Positions 25,911 to 35,490 of a stretch of 64,000 bases of DNA are shown here, piece after piece. Position 1 is the stretch's first letter. Each line of letters begins with the position of its first letter. The notes below the pieces were generated by a model, which saw only the letters and a program-made list of their open reading frames with translations, was not told the DNA's origin and made no database searches. Origin of the DNA: Rhodospirillum sp. (GTDB lineage: Bacteria > Pseudomonadota > Alphaproteobacteria > Dongiales > Dongiaceae); contig PNKY01000001.1 in the NCBI GenBank assembly GCA_013822765.1, forward strand, positions 992,001 to 1,056,000, in the 5' to 3' direction. Both the position numbers and the translations under genes were made by a program.

Positions 25911-27173
25911 ATGCGTCGTGTCGTCGTCACCGGAATGGGCATCGTCTCGCCGTTGGGCGTGGGCGTCGAGAATGTCTGGAATCGCCTGCTGAAGGCTGAG
26001 TCCGGTATCAGCGGCGTGCAGTCCGTCGACGTGACCGACCTGCCGTGCAAGGTCGCGGGCGAAGTGCCGCGCGGCGACACCGCGTCCGGCAAGTTCAACG
26101 CCGACGACTACGTGCCGCCCAAAGACCAGAAGAAGATGGACACCTTCATCATCATGGCGATGGGGGCGGCGCAGCAGGCGGTCGAGGATTCCGGCTGGAA
26201 GCCGACCGACGAGGAAGGCCAGACCCGCACCGGCGTCCTCATCGGCTCGGGCATCGGCGGCCTGCAGGGCATCTACGAGGCGTCGATCACGCTCAAGGAG
26301 AAGGGGCCGCGGCGCATCTCGCCGTTCTTCATTCCTTCGTGCCTGATCAATCTCGCCTCCGGCCACGTCTCGATCAAATACGGTTTCCGCGGGCCCAATC
26401 ACTCTGTGGTCACGGCCTGCGCAACCGGTAGCCATGCCCTGGGCGACGCCAGCCGCCTGATCCAGTGGGGCGATGCTGACGTGATGGTCGCGGGCGGCAC
26501 AGAATCCACCATCAGCCGTCTGGGCATCGCCGGCTTCTGCGCCTCGCGCGCGCTTTCGACCGGCTTCAACGACCGGCCAACCGCGGCCTCGCGTCCGTGG
26601 GACAAGGATCGCGACGGGTTCGTGATGGGCGAGGGCGCCGGCGTCGTCGTGCTCGAAGAGCTGGAGCACGCCAAGAAGCGCGGCGCCAAGATCTATGCCG
26701 AGGTCGTGGGCTACGGCCTGTCGGGCGACGCCTATCACATCACCGCACCCTCGGAGACTGGCGACGGCGGCTATCGCTGCATGCAGATGGCGCTGAAGCG
26801 CGCCGAGATGAACGTCGACGACATCGACTACGTCAACGCGCACGGCACCTCGACTCCGCTGGGCGACGAGATCGAGCTGGGCTCGGTGAAGCGCCTGTTC
26901 GGCGATCACGCCTACAAGCTCACCATGTCCTCGACCAAGTCGGCGATCGGACACCTGCTGGGCGCCGCCGGCGCGGTGGAGGCGATCTTCTCCATCCTCG
27001 CGATGCGCGACCAGGTCGCGCCGCCGACCCTCAATCTCGACAACCCGTCCCAAGGCTGCGACATCGACCTCGCGCCCAAGCAGGCTAAGCCGCGCAAGAT
27101 CCGCGCCGCCTTGTCGAATTCCTTCGGGTTCGGCGGCACCAACGCCAGCCTGATTTTCACCCCGGTTCAATAG
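25911..27173 (+). CDS. fabF: 3-oxoacyl-ACP synthase II
   Basis: Condensing enzyme that elongates acyl chains, 420 residues. Catalytic Cys-His-His triad: VVTACATGSHALGDA (Cys near residue 168), NAHGTSTPLGDEIE (His near 308) and KSAIGHLLGAAGAVE (His near 345). MRRVVVTGMGIVSPLGVGVE at the N-terminus and GFGGTNASLIF at the C-terminus are typical. Follows acpP in the usual fab order. Confidence 0.97.
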   Translation: MRRVVVTGMGIVSPLGVGVENVWNRLLKAESGISGVQSVDVTDLPCKVAGEVPRGDTASGKFNADDYVPPKDQKKMDTFIIMAMGAAQQAVEDSGWKPTDEEGQTRTGVLIGSGIGGLQGIYEASITLKEKGPRRISPFFIPSCLINLASGHVSIKYGFRGPNHSVVTACATGSHALGDASRLIQWGDADVMVAGGTESTISRLGIAGFCASRALSTGFNDRPTAASRPWDKDRDGFVMGEGAGVVVLEELEHAKKRGAKIYAEVVGYGLSGDAYHITAPSETGDGGYRCMQMALKRAEMNVDDIDYVNAHGTSTPLGDEIELGSVKRLFGDHAYKLTMSSTKSAIGHLLGAAGAVEAIFSILAMRDQVAPPTLNLDNPSQGCDIDLAPKQAKPRKIRAALSNSFGFGGTNASLIFTPVQ

Positions 27174-27200
27174 TCGCGCAGCGGGAGCGGCGAACAGGCG

Positions 27201-28190
27201 ATGCGCCGGCTCCTCAATTTCCTCTACACGCTCATCACCGTCGCCGTGATCGCGGCGGCGGGCGTTTCCTATTATCTCTACGCCAGCTTCACCGGCTCGG
27301 GCCCGTCGACCGACGACAAGACGCTGGTGATCCCCAAGGGCAGCGGCGTCGCGGAGATCGCCGGCATCCTCAAGACCGAGAACGTGATCGACGACACCCG
27401 GATCTTCCAACTCGGGGTGCGCTTGCTGTCGGGCAACAAGCCGCTGATCGCCGGCGAATACGTGTTTCCGAAGGGCATCAGCGCCAGCGGCGCCATGGGC
27501 ATCATGATCGCCGGCAAGTCGATCACCCACCGCCTCACCATCCCGGAAGGGCTGACGGTGCGCGAGGTGCTGGAGTTGGTTTCGAGCGCGCCGCTGCTGG
27601 ACGGGCCGTTGCCGCCGGAGCGGCCGGCCGAGGGCACTTTGCTGCCGGAGACCTATCGGTTCCTGCGCGGGGAGAGCCGCGCCTCGATCATCGCGCGCAT
27701 GCGCGAGGACATGAGCAAGGTATTGGCCGAGGAATGGGAGAAGCGCGACCGCTCCATCCTGGTGAAGACGCCGGAAGAGGCGGTGGCGCTGGCCTCGGTG
27801 GTGGAAAAGGAAACCGCGCAGGCCGACGAGCGGGCGCGCATCGCCGGCGTGTTCTACAATCGCCTCAAGAAGGGCATGCCGCTGCAGTCGGATCCGACGG
27901 TGATCTTCGCGGTCACCCTCGGCACCCGGAAGCTCAACCGCGGCGTTACCTACGACGACCTCAAGACCGACAGCCCGTACAACACCTACCTGGTGAAGGG
28001 CCTGCCGCCCGGACCGATCGCCAATCCGGGCCGCGACGCGCTGCATGCCGTGATGCACCCGCAGTCGCACAAGGAGCTCTATTTCGTCGCCGACGGCACC
28101 GGCGGCCACGCCTTCGCCGCGACGCTCGACGAGCACAACAAGAACGTCGCCGCCTGGCGCAAGATCCAGAAGGCGCAGCAGACGCAGTAG
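27201..28190 (+). CDS. mltG: Endolytic murein transglycosylase MltG
   Basis: Inner-membrane enzyme that cuts nascent glycan strands and sets their length. 329 residues with an N-terminal membrane anchor (LLNFLYTLITVAVIAAAGVSYYLY) and a periplasmic YceG domain. The catalytic glutamate lies in VVEKETAQADERARIAGVFYNRL near residue 200; LTIPEGLTVREVLE, QSDPTVIFA and GLPPGPIANPG near 275 are family motifs. It starts 27 bases after fabF, an arrangement common in proteobacteria. Confidence 0.95.
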   Translation: MRRLLNFLYTLITVAVIAAAGVSYYLYASFTGSGPSTDDKTLVIPKGSGVAEIAGILKTENVIDDTRIFQLGVRLLSGNKPLIAGEYVFPKGISASGAMGIMIAGKSITHRLTIPEGLTVREVLELVSSAPLLDGPLPPERPAEGTLLPETYRFLRGESRASIIARMREDMSKVLAEEWEKRDRSILVKTPEEAVALASVVEKETAQADERARIAGVFYNRLKKGMPLQSDPTVIFAVTLGTRKLNRGVTYDDLKTDSPYNTYLVKGLPPGPIANPGRDALHAVMHPQSHKELYFVADGTGGHAFAATLDEHNKNVAAWRKIQKAQQTQ

Positions 28191-28227
28191 GGCGTCGTCG
28201 TTGCACGGCGCTCTCGCCACTCCACAA

Positions 28228-28332
28228 CCGTCATGGCAAGGCTTGGCCTTGCCATCCACGAGTTTCGATGGGACGGACCCGTGCGGTCGCAGGCAAACTC
28301 GTGGATCCCAAGGCCAAGCCTTGGGATGACGG
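28228..28332. repeat. Two-hairpin palindromic repeat, copy 1 (intact)
   Basis: A 105-base element in the convergent gap between mltG and an SDR gene. The 38-base arms (28228-28265 and 28295-28332) pair outside as CCGTCAT/ATGACGG and ATCCACGAGTTT/AAACTCGTGGAT. Each arm also folds on itself through an 8-base stem with a three-base loop: GGCAAGGC TTG GCCTTGCC on the left, CCCAAGGC CAA GCCTTGGG on the right. The arms differ at four positions, which form two compensatory pairs, so both hairpins stay perfect. Confidence 0.85.
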
Positions 28333-28357
28333 AGTGAATGGTGGTCAGCGCGGCGCG

Positions 28358-29125
28358 CTAATCCTTCTTCGGCAGCATGCGCAGCAGCGGGTCCACGATC
28401 GCCGGCGAGAGTGCGCCCATGAGCCAGGCGATGAACGCCGTTGGGAACGGGAACGCGATGCGCGCGCGGTCGGCGGCGAGGGCGCGCTGGATGATCGCCG
28501 CCGCCTTCTCCGCCGACATCAGGAACGGCATCGAGAAGCGGTTGGCGTCGGTCATCGGGGTCTTGATGAAGCCCGGCATCACCACGTTCAGCTTCACGCC
28601 CTTAGGCGCGAGTTCGCCGCGCAGGCCTTCGCCCCAGGCCCGGACCGCGGCCTTGCTGCCGCTGTAGGCGGGGGCGCCGGGCAGGCCGCGATAGCCGGCG
28701 AGGGACGAGATGATGGCGATCTGTCCGCGCCCGCGCGCGGTCATGCGCGGCACCGTCGGCAGCACGACGTTCAGCACGCCGTCGAGGTTGACCGCGAAGA
28801 TCGCGCGGGTTTGCTCCGGCGTTTCCGGCCCGCCGTGGGTGCCGCCGGAAATGCCGGCATTGGCGATGACCAGGTCGAGTGGCGCGCGCTCGTCCGCCGC
28901 AGCGATCCACTGCGCCACGGAAGCAGCGTCGCACACATCGACCGACGCGATGCTGCTGGTGGCGCCGCGCGCAGCGACCTGCGCCGCAACCTGGGCGAGG
29001 CGCTCCTGGTTGCGGCCGCCCAGCGACAGATGGGCGCCCGGCCGCGCGTAGGCGAGCGCGAGCGCGGCACCGATGCCGGAGCTGGCGCCGGTGATCAGGA
29101 TGTGCGCTGGTGCGTCGGCCGCCAT
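28358..29125 (-). CDS. Short-chain dehydrogenase/reductase
   Basis: A 255-residue classical SDR. Cofactor motif TGASSGIGAALA (about residues 12-23), NAGISGGT near 92, active-site Ser and Tyr-x3-Lys in IISSLAGYRGLPGAPAYSGSKAAVRAWGEGL (about 135-165), then PGFIKTPMTDAN near 185. The C-terminal 50 residues are hydrophobic (FIAWLMGALSPAIVDPLLRML), so it may sit at a membrane. GGGGGA lies four bases before the ATG. Substrate unknown. It is divergent from yicC. Confidence 0.9.
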   Translation of the reverse strand: MAADAPAHILITGASSGIGAALALAYARPGAHLSLGGRNQERLAQVAAQVAARGATSSIASVDVCDAASVAQWIAAADERAPLDLVIANAGISGGTHGGPETPEQTRAIFAVNLDGVLNVVLPTVPRMTARGRGQIAIISSLAGYRGLPGAPAYSGSKAAVRAWGEGLRGELAPKGVKLNVVMPGFIKTPMTDANRFSMPFLMSAEKAAAIIQRALAADRARIAFPFPTAFIAWLMGALSPAIVDPLLRMLPKKD

Positions 29126-29223
29126 CGAATCCCCCGATTCCCCCGGATCTCCGTGGCCTCACCTTGCCAGAGCCGGCGGCATGCCGGAAGATGCCGCCGC
29201 CGTATCATCGAAAGGGGACCAGT

Positions 29224-30111
29224 GTGACCATTGCCAGCATGACCGGATTCGCGCGCCGCCAGGGGTCGGTCGGTGACTTCCTGTGGGCGTGGGAGCTGAA
29301 ATGCGTCAATGGCCGCAATCTCGAGCTGCGCTGCCGCCTCCCCAACGGCTTCGATGTCCTCGATGGATTCGTGCGGACCGCCTGCACCGAGCGGCTGAAG
29401 CGTGGCAACCTCAACATCGCCCTGACGGTGGACGACAAGCAGTCGGTCCCGACCTTCCGGGTCAACGAGGCGGCGCTGGCGCAACTCGCCGGCCTGCTCG
29501 AAGGGCTCAAGGGCAAGATCGACGCGGCGCCGCCGCGGCTCGATGGCCTGATCGGACTCAAGGGCGTGCTGGAGGTCGAGGAGCAGGAAGTCGCGCCGGA
29601 GGTGGCGGAGCGGCGCGTCCAGGCCATGCAGACGGATTTCGTCGCTTGCCTCAAGGATCTGCAGCAGGCGCGCCAGGATGAGGGCAAGAAGCTCAATGCC
29701 ATCATGCGCCAGCATCTCGCCGAGATCGAGCGGCTGAGCAAGGCGGCCGCCAACAGCGCCACCGCGCAGCCGGCCGCGATCCGCGAGCGGCTTGCCAAAC
29801 AGATCGCAGAGCTGATGCCGCCCAATGTCGCGGTGCCGGAGGAGCGGCTGGCGCAGGAGGTGGCGATGCTCGCCGCCAAGGCCGATGTGCGCGAGGAGCT
29901 CGACCGGCTCAGCGCCCATGTCGCCGCGGTGCGCGCGCTGCTGGACCAGGGCGGCGCGATCGGCCGCAAGCTCGATTTCCTGTGCCAGGAGTTCAATCGC
30001 GAGGCCAATACCCTCTGCTCCAAGGCGGATGATCTGGCCTTGACCAACCTCGGCATCGAGCTTAAGGCAGCCATCGAGCAGCTGCGCGAGCAAGCGCAGA
30101 ATATCGAATAA
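29224..30111 (+). CDS. YicC-family protein (RNA-related nuclease/adaptor)
   Basis: 295-residue protein of the YicC/YloC family. The N-terminal signature IASMTGFARRQG and the C-terminal block GRKLDFLCQEFNREANTLCSKADD are both present, the latter being the defining DUF1732 motif. E. coli YicC is an RNase or an RNase adaptor affecting small RNAs. The start is GTG at 29224, with AAAGGGG eight bases upstream. It is 17 bases before gmk, as often found. Confidence 0.9.
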   Translation: MTIASMTGFARRQGSVGDFLWAWELKCVNGRNLELRCRLPNGFDVLDGFVRTACTERLKRGNLNIALTVDDKQSVPTFRVNEAALAQLAGLLEGLKGKIDAAPPRLDGLIGLKGVLEVEEQEVAPEVAERRVQAMQTDFVACLKDLQQARQDEGKKLNAIMRQHLAEIERLSKAAANSATAQPAAIRERLAKQIAELMPPNVAVPEERLAQEVAMLAAKADVREELDRLSAHVAAVRALLDQGGAIGRKLDFLCQEFNREANTLCSKADDLALTNLGIELKAAIEQLREQAQNIE

Positions 30112-30128
30112 GCGGGGAAACGCGCAGG

Positions 30129-30791
30129 ATGACGCTGGAGGGGGCAAGGCCGTCTAAATCGGTGGAGATTCTCCGCCGCGGGCTGATGCTCGTGTTGTCC
30201 TCGCCATCGGGCGCTGGCAAGACCACGATCTCGCGCCGACTGCTGGATATCGATCCGGGCCTCGTGCTCTCAATCTCCGCCACTACGCGTCCGATGCGGC
30301 CCAGCGAGCAGGGCGGCGTCGATTACGACTTCGTCGATCATGCCACCTTCGACCGCCTGGTCGCCGAGGGCGCGTTCCTGGAGCATGCCAAGGTGTTCGA
30401 TCATCAGTACGGCACGCCGCGCGCCGCGGTGGAGCATTCGCTGGCGGCCGGGCGCGACGTGCTGTTCGACATCGACTGGCAAGGCACGCAGCAACTGGCG
30501 CAAAGCGCGCGCGCCGACCTGGTCAGCGTCTTCATCCTGCCGCCCACCATCGCCGCGCTGGAGCAGCGCCTGAAGACCCGCGCCCAGGACAGCGCTGACG
30601 TGGTGGCGCGCCGCATGGCAAAGGCCGCCGACGAGATGAGCCACTGGGCGGAATACGACTACATCATCGTCAACGACGATCTCGAGGTCAGCATCCAGCG
30701 TGTCCGCGCCATCCTGCTGGCCGAGCGCCTGAAAAGGCACCGGCAGGTGGGGCTGGCGGAGTTCGTGAAGGGACTGCGCGAAGGGACTTAG
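30129..30791 (+). CDS. gmk: Guanylate kinase
   Basis: Phosphorylates GMP to GDP. 220 residues with P-loop SSPSGAGKTTISRRL near residue 23, then ISATTRPMRPSEQGGVDYDFVD (GMP binding) and FLEHAKVFDHQYGTPRAAVE, DIDWQGTQQL and the lid motif VARRMAKAADEMSHWAEYDYIIVND. The family normally starts closer to LVLSSPSGAGK; the extra 20 residues at the N-terminus (from 30129) may be real, or translation may start at the GTG/ATG near 30187. Confidence 0.95.
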   Translation: MTLEGARPSKSVEILRRGLMLVLSSPSGAGKTTISRRLLDIDPGLVLSISATTRPMRPSEQGGVDYDFVDHATFDRLVAEGAFLEHAKVFDHQYGTPRAAVEHSLAAGRDVLFDIDWQGTQQLAQSARADLVSVFILPPTIAALEQRLKTRAQDSADVVARRMAKAADEMSHWAEYDYIIVNDDLEVSIQRVRAILLAERLKRHRQVGLAEFVKGLREGT

Positions 30792-30810
30792 CGAGACGCG
30801 CACTTTCTAT

Positions 30811-30901
30811 CCGTCATGGCAAGGCTCGGCCTTGCCATCCACGAGTTTCTCAAAGCAATGCTGTGCGATCGGAACCGAACTCGTGGATCCCAAGGCCAAG
30901 C
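30811..30901. repeat. Two-hairpin palindromic repeat, copy 2 (right end eroded)
   Basis: Same family as the element at 28228. The left arm (30811-30848) is nearly identical: CCGTCAT, an inner hairpin GGCAAGGC TCG GCCTTGCC, then ATCCACGAGTTT. The right arm begins AACTCGTGGAT at 30878 and continues CCCAAGGCCAAGC, then diverges at about 30902 into a different short palindrome (TGTCGGC GAA GGCCGACA). It lies in the convergent gap between gmk and rsmA. Confidence 0.8.
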
Positions 30902-30941
30902 GCTGTCGGCGAAGGCCGACATTCATCGGCGTAGAGGCGGG

Positions 30942-31778
30942 CTACGTCCGCTGCTTCTCTAGCGTTCGCGCCAAAGCTGCGAACTGCGCCACGGTAAGCT
31001 CCTCCGCCCTTGCGGTCGGCGTGATCTCTGCCGCGGCCATCAGCGCCTCGGTATCGCCGCCGAGCGAGCGTAGCGATTGGCGCAGCATCTTGCGGCGTTG
31101 GCCGAAGGCGGCTTGGGTCACGCGCTCCAGGTCAGCGAGGCGCGCGGGGAAGGCGGGCTCCGGCAAGGGCAGAAGCTCGATCACGGTGGACGTGACCTTG
31201 GGCGGCGGGACGAAGGCGCGCGGCGGCAGGTCGAACAGGCGGCGCGGCTTGGACAGGAACTGCGCCAGCACGCTGAGGCGGCCGTAGTCCTTGGTGCGCG
31301 GCGTGGCGGTCACGCGGTCCGCGACCTCCTTCTGCACCATCACGGTCAACGATGCGAACGCGGCACCTTGTTGCATCCACCTGATGATCAGCGGCGTCGC
31401 GATGTTGTACGGCAGATTGGCGACGATCCGGCGCGGGGCGCTGCCAAGCTTGGTGCAATCCACCGTCAGCGCATCGCCCTCGATGACCGTCAGCCGCCCA
31501 GGATAGGCGGCGGCGATCTCGGCCAGGGCCCCAAGGCAGCGTGCATCGCGCTCGATCGCGATCAGCTCGCGGGCGCCATGGCTCAGCAGCGCGCGGGTGA
31601 GGCCGCCAGGCCCGGGGCCGATCTCGATGGTGGTGCCGGCGCTGAGTTCGCCGGCGGCGCGCGCGATCTTGGCCGTCAGGTTGAGGTCGAGCAGGAAGTT
31701 CTGGCCGAGGGCGCGGCGGGCCCCCAGATCGTATTTCGCGATGACCTCGCGCAGCGGCGGCAGGCCATCGCCGGTCAT
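30942..31778 (-). CDS. rsmA: 16S rRNA dimethyladenosine methyltransferase RsmA (KsgA)
   Basis: Dimethylates two adjacent adenines (A1518/A1519) near the 3' end of 16S rRNA. 278 residues from ATG at 31778. Motifs: [22 protein letters not shown]-binding [15 protein letters not shown] near residue 45, and the catalytic [11 protein letters not shown] near 118. The family start [16 protein letters not shown] matches; the open frame continues upstream but that part overlaps surA and is not family-like. Stop of surA and this start are two bases apart. pdxA, usually between the two in relatives, is absent. Confidence 0.96.
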   Translation of the reverse strand: MTGDGLPPLREVIAKYDLGARRALGQNFLLDLNLTAKIARAAGELSAGTTIEIGPGPGGLTRALLSHGARELIAIERDARCLGALAEIAAAYPGRLTVIEGDALTVDCTKLGSAPRRIVANLPYNIATPLIIRWMQQGAAFASLTVMVQKEVADRVTATPRTKDYGRLSVLAQFLSKPRRLFDLPPRAFVPPPKVTSTVIELLPLPEPAFPARLADLERVTQAAFGQRRKMLRQSLRSLGGDTEALMAAAEITPTARAEELTVAQFAALARTLEKQRT

Positions 31779-31780
31779 GG

Positions 31781-33085
31781 CTACATCCGGACGTCGATCA
31801 CCGCGGCGCGGCGCAGATCGCTGAGATAGCCGCGCGCCAGCGTCTCCAGCCGCTGTTGGCCAAGCCGATCGGCGATCGAGGTGCGCGACTGGCTGTCCTC
31901 GTCGGCGCCCTGCCGGGCACAGATCATGTAGAGCCCGATGCCCTGGCTGGTGCGCACCGGCCGCGAAGGCACATCGACCGGCTGGTTGATGGCGATGGTC
32001 CGCACCTGCTCCGGCAGGTCGCCGACCGGCACGCTGCCGAGCTCGCGGTAGACGCCTGGGTCTGCCTCGTTGGCGATCGCGGACATCTGGTTGCAGTTCT
32101 CGATCTTGCCGGCGAGGGTATTGGCCTGCGAGATCGCACGGTTGACCTCGCTTTCCGCAGCGTTCGACGGCAGGGCCCACAGGATCTGCTTGACCGTGAC
32201 GCTGCCGGTGCCGGCGGTGTCGCCGGAGCCGGCGACGCGGGTCTCGCGCGCCAAGGCGATGTAGTAGCCGCCGGTGCCGCGCACCGGTCCCACCAGGTTG
32301 CCGGCCGGCGTCGCCTGGATCTGCTTGGCGACGGCGGGCTCCATCTGGTCGATCCGCATCCAGCCCCAGTTGCCGCCCTTCAACGCGCCTTCGTCCTGCG
32401 AGAATTCCTGCGCCAGGGATTCGAAATCCGCGCCGGCGGTCAGCTGCTCGATCAGCCGCTCGGCGGAATCGCGCACGTCGGATTCCTGGTCCGGCGCATC
32501 GACCGCCAGGAAGATCTGGTAGATCTTGTACTCGGTCTGCCCCTGCGTCGCCTTGATGCGCTGGGCTTCCTCGTTGATCTCCTGATCGGTGATGACGATG
32601 CGGGGCCGCAGTGTGCGCTGCACCAGGCGCGCCCAGTTCAACTCGGTGGTGATCTGGTCGGCGACTGCATCCACCAGGATGCCGTTGCCCTTCAGGAACT
32701 CCTCCAGCTGCGCGCGCGTCATGTTGTTGCGCTGGGCCAGCCGATCGATGCGGCCTTCCACGTCGGCCGGGTTGACCTTGACGCCGGTGCGCTTGGCCTC
32801 CTGCATCTTCAGACGGTCGTCGATCAGGTTGCGCAGCACCTGCGGCAGCAGACGCCGGCGGGTCTCCTCGGTGTCGTCCAGCTTGGCCGACAGCATCGCC
32901 ATCCGGAGGCGCATGAAAACATCGAGCTCGCTGATGATGTCGTCGTTGACCACGGCGGCGATGCGCAGCGTATCCTGGGCCGACGCCGGCACGGCCAGGC
33001 CGCCGGCGAACAACGCCGCCAGCAGCGAGAGGCAGAGCGCGACGTGGCGCAGCGGCTTCGCAATCTTCGAATTCGGCATCAGCAT
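31781..33085 (-). CDS. surA: Periplasmic peptidyl-prolyl isomerase/chaperone SurA
   Basis: Chaperone for outer-membrane proteins, including LptD encoded next to it. 434 residues: signal peptide ([23 protein letters not shown]), an N-terminal chaperone domain starting [23 protein letters not shown], then a parvulin PPIase domain (about residues 190-310, motif [15 protein letters not shown]...[25 protein letters not shown]). Only one PPIase unit is clear; alphaproteobacterial SurA often keeps one. It ends two bases before rsmA. Confidence 0.9.
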   Translation of the reverse strand: MLMPNSKIAKPLRHVALCLSLLAALFAGGLAVPASAQDTLRIAAVVNDDIISELDVFMRLRMAMLSAKLDDTEETRRRLLPQVLRNLIDDRLKMQEAKRTGVKVNPADVEGRIDRLAQRNNMTRAQLEEFLKGNGILVDAVADQITTELNWARLVQRTLRPRIVITDQEINEEAQRIKATQGQTEYKIYQIFLAVDAPDQESDVRDSAERLIEQLTAGADFESLAQEFSQDEGALKGGNWGWMRIDQMEPAVAKQIQATPAGNLVGPVRGTGGYYIALARETRVAGSGDTAGTGSVTVKQILWALPSNAAESEVNRAISQANTLAGKIENCNQMSAIANEADPGVYRELGSVPVGDLPEQVRTIAINQPVDVPSRPVRTSQGIGLYMICARQGADEDSQSRTSIADRLGQQRLETLARGYLSDLRRAAVIDVRM

Positions 33086-33099
33086 CGTGTTCTCAGTAC

Positions 33100-35490
33100 T
33101 CAGTAGGGGATGTCGAGCCCACCCAGGTTCCGGAAGGTCACCGTGACCATGGCGTTGACTTCGCCCTCGGTATCTTCGGTTTCTCCTGACGGCACATAAG
33201 TCGTCGAGATTCTCAGGTCAAAGCACTCGTCAAGATACCGGAAGCCACCGCCAATCGACAGCAGGCGACTGTCCTCCAGATCATAGGACGACTGGGCATT
33301 GACCGACCAGTAGTCGGATAGGTTGGCGCCCAGATAGCCGCTCACTTGTTCGCGATCCTCGAACTCGACCCCGTCTGCGGCGATGAAGGCATAGGAACCG
33401 GAGAAGACAAAGTATTCATTGCCATAGCTGGCGCGGGCCTCGTGCCGCTGGAATGTCGCATCCGACACATCGAATCGGTAGCGATAGCTGAGGTCGAGGC
33501 CCCCGATGGGCCGGAACTGCAGGCGTCCCACGATGTCGGTCAGGTCGTCGTCGATGCCAGTCCCGGGCCGGAATTCGTCGTTGTCATCGTGGTCGAACTG
33601 GAAGCTCTGGCCCAGGAACGCGTTGACATAGCTGCCATAGGGCAGATAGGCCGACCAATTCGCGCCGTAGGTGGCGCGGGAGCCGGTATCCTTGCGGTCG
33701 AGGCCCGGAAACCGGTCGGCCAAGAACAGGTTGGTATCGTCGAGCTCGAAGGCGCGGCTGTCCTCGTTCGGGATCTTGCCGGTGTTGCCGGTGTCGGGGG
33801 CGGCAACCAGCTGGAACATCGGCTCGAACACCTGGGTGAAGCTCGGGTTCGCGCGGATGAACGGATAGCTCCAGTCGAACGTCGCCTTGGGCAGCACGCG
33901 GAAGACGGTACCGTCGAAGTCGTCGGTGTCGGCGGAGGGATCGCGATCATCGCTGTCCGGATCCACATGGTGCGCCTTGTGGACGGTCGTCGGCATTTCG
34001 AACGTCAGCCGATAGATGTCGCCCATCGAGCTGGTATAGGGCAGCGTCCAATACGGATTGGCGGCGATGCGCACGACCTCGCGCCCGTCCAGGCGGCGCA
34101 GGTTCATGAAATTGGTATCCACACCCCAATAAGCGCCGGCGACTCCCGGCTCGCTGACGAAGCGATAGTCCAGCATCGGCGCGACGATCGGCAGCTGGTC
34201 GGTCTGAAGGCCGCGCTGAGTGCTCTGGAAGGCGTAGCCACGCGCTTCGGCATAGGACCGGCCGAAGAACCCCTCGGCGTAGGCGGTGTCGGTCAGGATG
34301 TCGCGCGAGCCGAGATGCCAGCGCTTGAGATACTTCTTGTCGGTGGTCGCCTTGAAATCGAAACCGGCGCGCCAGTTCTCGTTGATGTCGAACAGGCCGT
34401 CGCCCTCGACATGGCCGCGGAACTCGTCGGTCAGCTCGACACGGTCGTCGACGTTGGCGTCGTTGCTCTCGCGATCCTCAACCGTGCCGGAGGCTTCGAG
34501 CCGGAAGCGGCCGTCGACCACGCGCTGCCGGTATTCCAGGTCGAGCACGCCACCGGGGTGCTCCTGAAGATCGCCGCCAAAGCGGAAAATCGGCGTGGCG
34601 GTGATGTCCTTGTCCGGCGCCAGCACGTAGAAGTACGGCGTGGAGACCTGCAGGCCGTTCTCGCTCGAGAAGTGCAGGTCGGGCGTCAGCATGCCGCTCT
34701 GGCGGTCGACGTCGAAATCCGGGTGCCGGAACCAGGGCGTGTACAGCACCGGGACGCCGAACATCTCGAGCCAGGCGTCGTGATAGGTGATGGTCTTGTT
34801 CACTTTGTCGCGGATGGCGGAATAGGCCTTGATCTGCCACAGCGGCGCACGCGAGGGGTCTTCGACGCACTGGGCGCACGGGGTGTAGACGCCCTTGCGC
34901 AGGATCTCCTTGGTGTCCTGGTCGACGCGGTAGGCGCGATTGGCCGCCAGCCGCGAGTTGTCCTTCATCAGCATGCGGAAGTCGTAGAGAATGCCTTCCT
35001 TCACGTCGTCAGTGACATCGGCATAGCTCGCGAACTGGGCGTCGCCATCGGGTTCCAGCAGCGAGACGTTGCCGGCCGCGGTTATGCGCTTGGTGCGCTC
35101 GTTGTAGGTGACGACGTCGGCCTTGACGATCTTGCCCTCGCGCAGGATCTCGACATGGCCGCGCGCGATGAAGATGCCGAGGCTCTCGTCGTGGCTGACC
35201 TGGTCGGCGATCATCCTGATGGTCTCGCTGCTCTCCTTGCCCGGTCCTGGCAGGTCGCGCTCGTCGATGGGGGCGGGGGCCTTGGGCCCTTGCCGCCGCA
35301 GAAACGCCGTGGGGTTGAATTGGCTCTTCAGCTCCGCCGGCGGCGGATTGAATTGGCTCTGCAGCTCTTCGCTGGATCCGGCCTCTCCTTCGGCCATCGC
35401 CGGAGACGACGAGCCGAGCAGGCCGGCACACAGGACCGGCAGCAGGCTGCTCAAAACGATGTCGGTCAGTCTGCGCCGCTTCGCCGCCAC
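33100..35490 (-). CDS. lptD: LPS-assembly protein LptD
   Basis: Outer-membrane beta-barrel that inserts lipopolysaccharide in the outer leaflet. 796 residues with a signal peptide (LSSLLPVLCAGLLGSSSPAMA), the periplasmic OstA/LptA-like jellyroll (VSHDESLGIFIARGHVEI, NVSLLEPDGDAQFASYADV near 110-165), the region with CxxC (CAQCVEDPSRAPLWQIKA near 210) and a large barrel (WFRHPDFDVDRQSGMLTPDL...). The last residues end in a typical aromatic-rich strand. Start is GTG at 35490 with a weak, distant ribosome binding site, so a slightly different start is possible. Followed by surA. Confidence 0.93.
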   Translation of the reverse strand: MAAKRRRLTDIVLSSLLPVLCAGLLGSSSPAMAEGEAGSSEELQSQFNPPPAELKSQFNPTAFLRRQGPKAPAPIDERDLPGPGKESSETIRMIADQVSHDESLGIFIARGHVEILREGKIVKADVVTYNERTKRITAAGNVSLLEPDGDAQFASYADVTDDVKEGILYDFRMLMKDNSRLAANRAYRVDQDTKEILRKGVYTPCAQCVEDPSRAPLWQIKAYSAIRDKVNKTITYHDAWLEMFGVPVLYTPWFRHPDFDVDRQSGMLTPDLHFSSENGLQVSTPYFYVLAPDKDITATPIFRFGGDLQEHPGGVLDLEYRQRVVDGRFRLEASGTVEDRESNDANVDDRVELTDEFRGHVEGDGLFDINENWRAGFDFKATTDKKYLKRWHLGSRDILTDTAYAEGFFGRSYAEARGYAFQSTQRGLQTDQLPIVAPMLDYRFVSEPGVAGAYWGVDTNFMNLRRLDGREVVRIAANPYWTLPYTSSMGDIYRLTFEMPTTVHKAHHVDPDSDDRDPSADTDDFDGTVFRVLPKATFDWSYPFIRANPSFTQVFEPMFQLVAAPDTGNTGKIPNEDSRAFELDDTNLFLADRFPGLDRKDTGSRATYGANWSAYLPYGSYVNAFLGQSFQFDHDDNDEFRPGTGIDDDLTDIVGRLQFRPIGGLDLSYRYRFDVSDATFQRHEARASYGNEYFVFSGSYAFIAADGVEFEDREQVSGYLGANLSDYWSVNAQSSYDLEDSRLLSIGGGFRYLDECFDLRISTTYVPSGETEDTEGEVNAMVTVTFRNLGGLDIPY

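Noticed and set aside
25809..28259. An 816-codon minus-strand open frame
   Set aside because: Antisense to fabF and mltG; amino acid content is arginine/histidine-biased and has no family motif.
31779..32180. N-terminal extension of rsmA by over 130 codons
   Set aside because: The extension overlaps surA in another frame and does not match the family; the known N-terminus begins at 31778.
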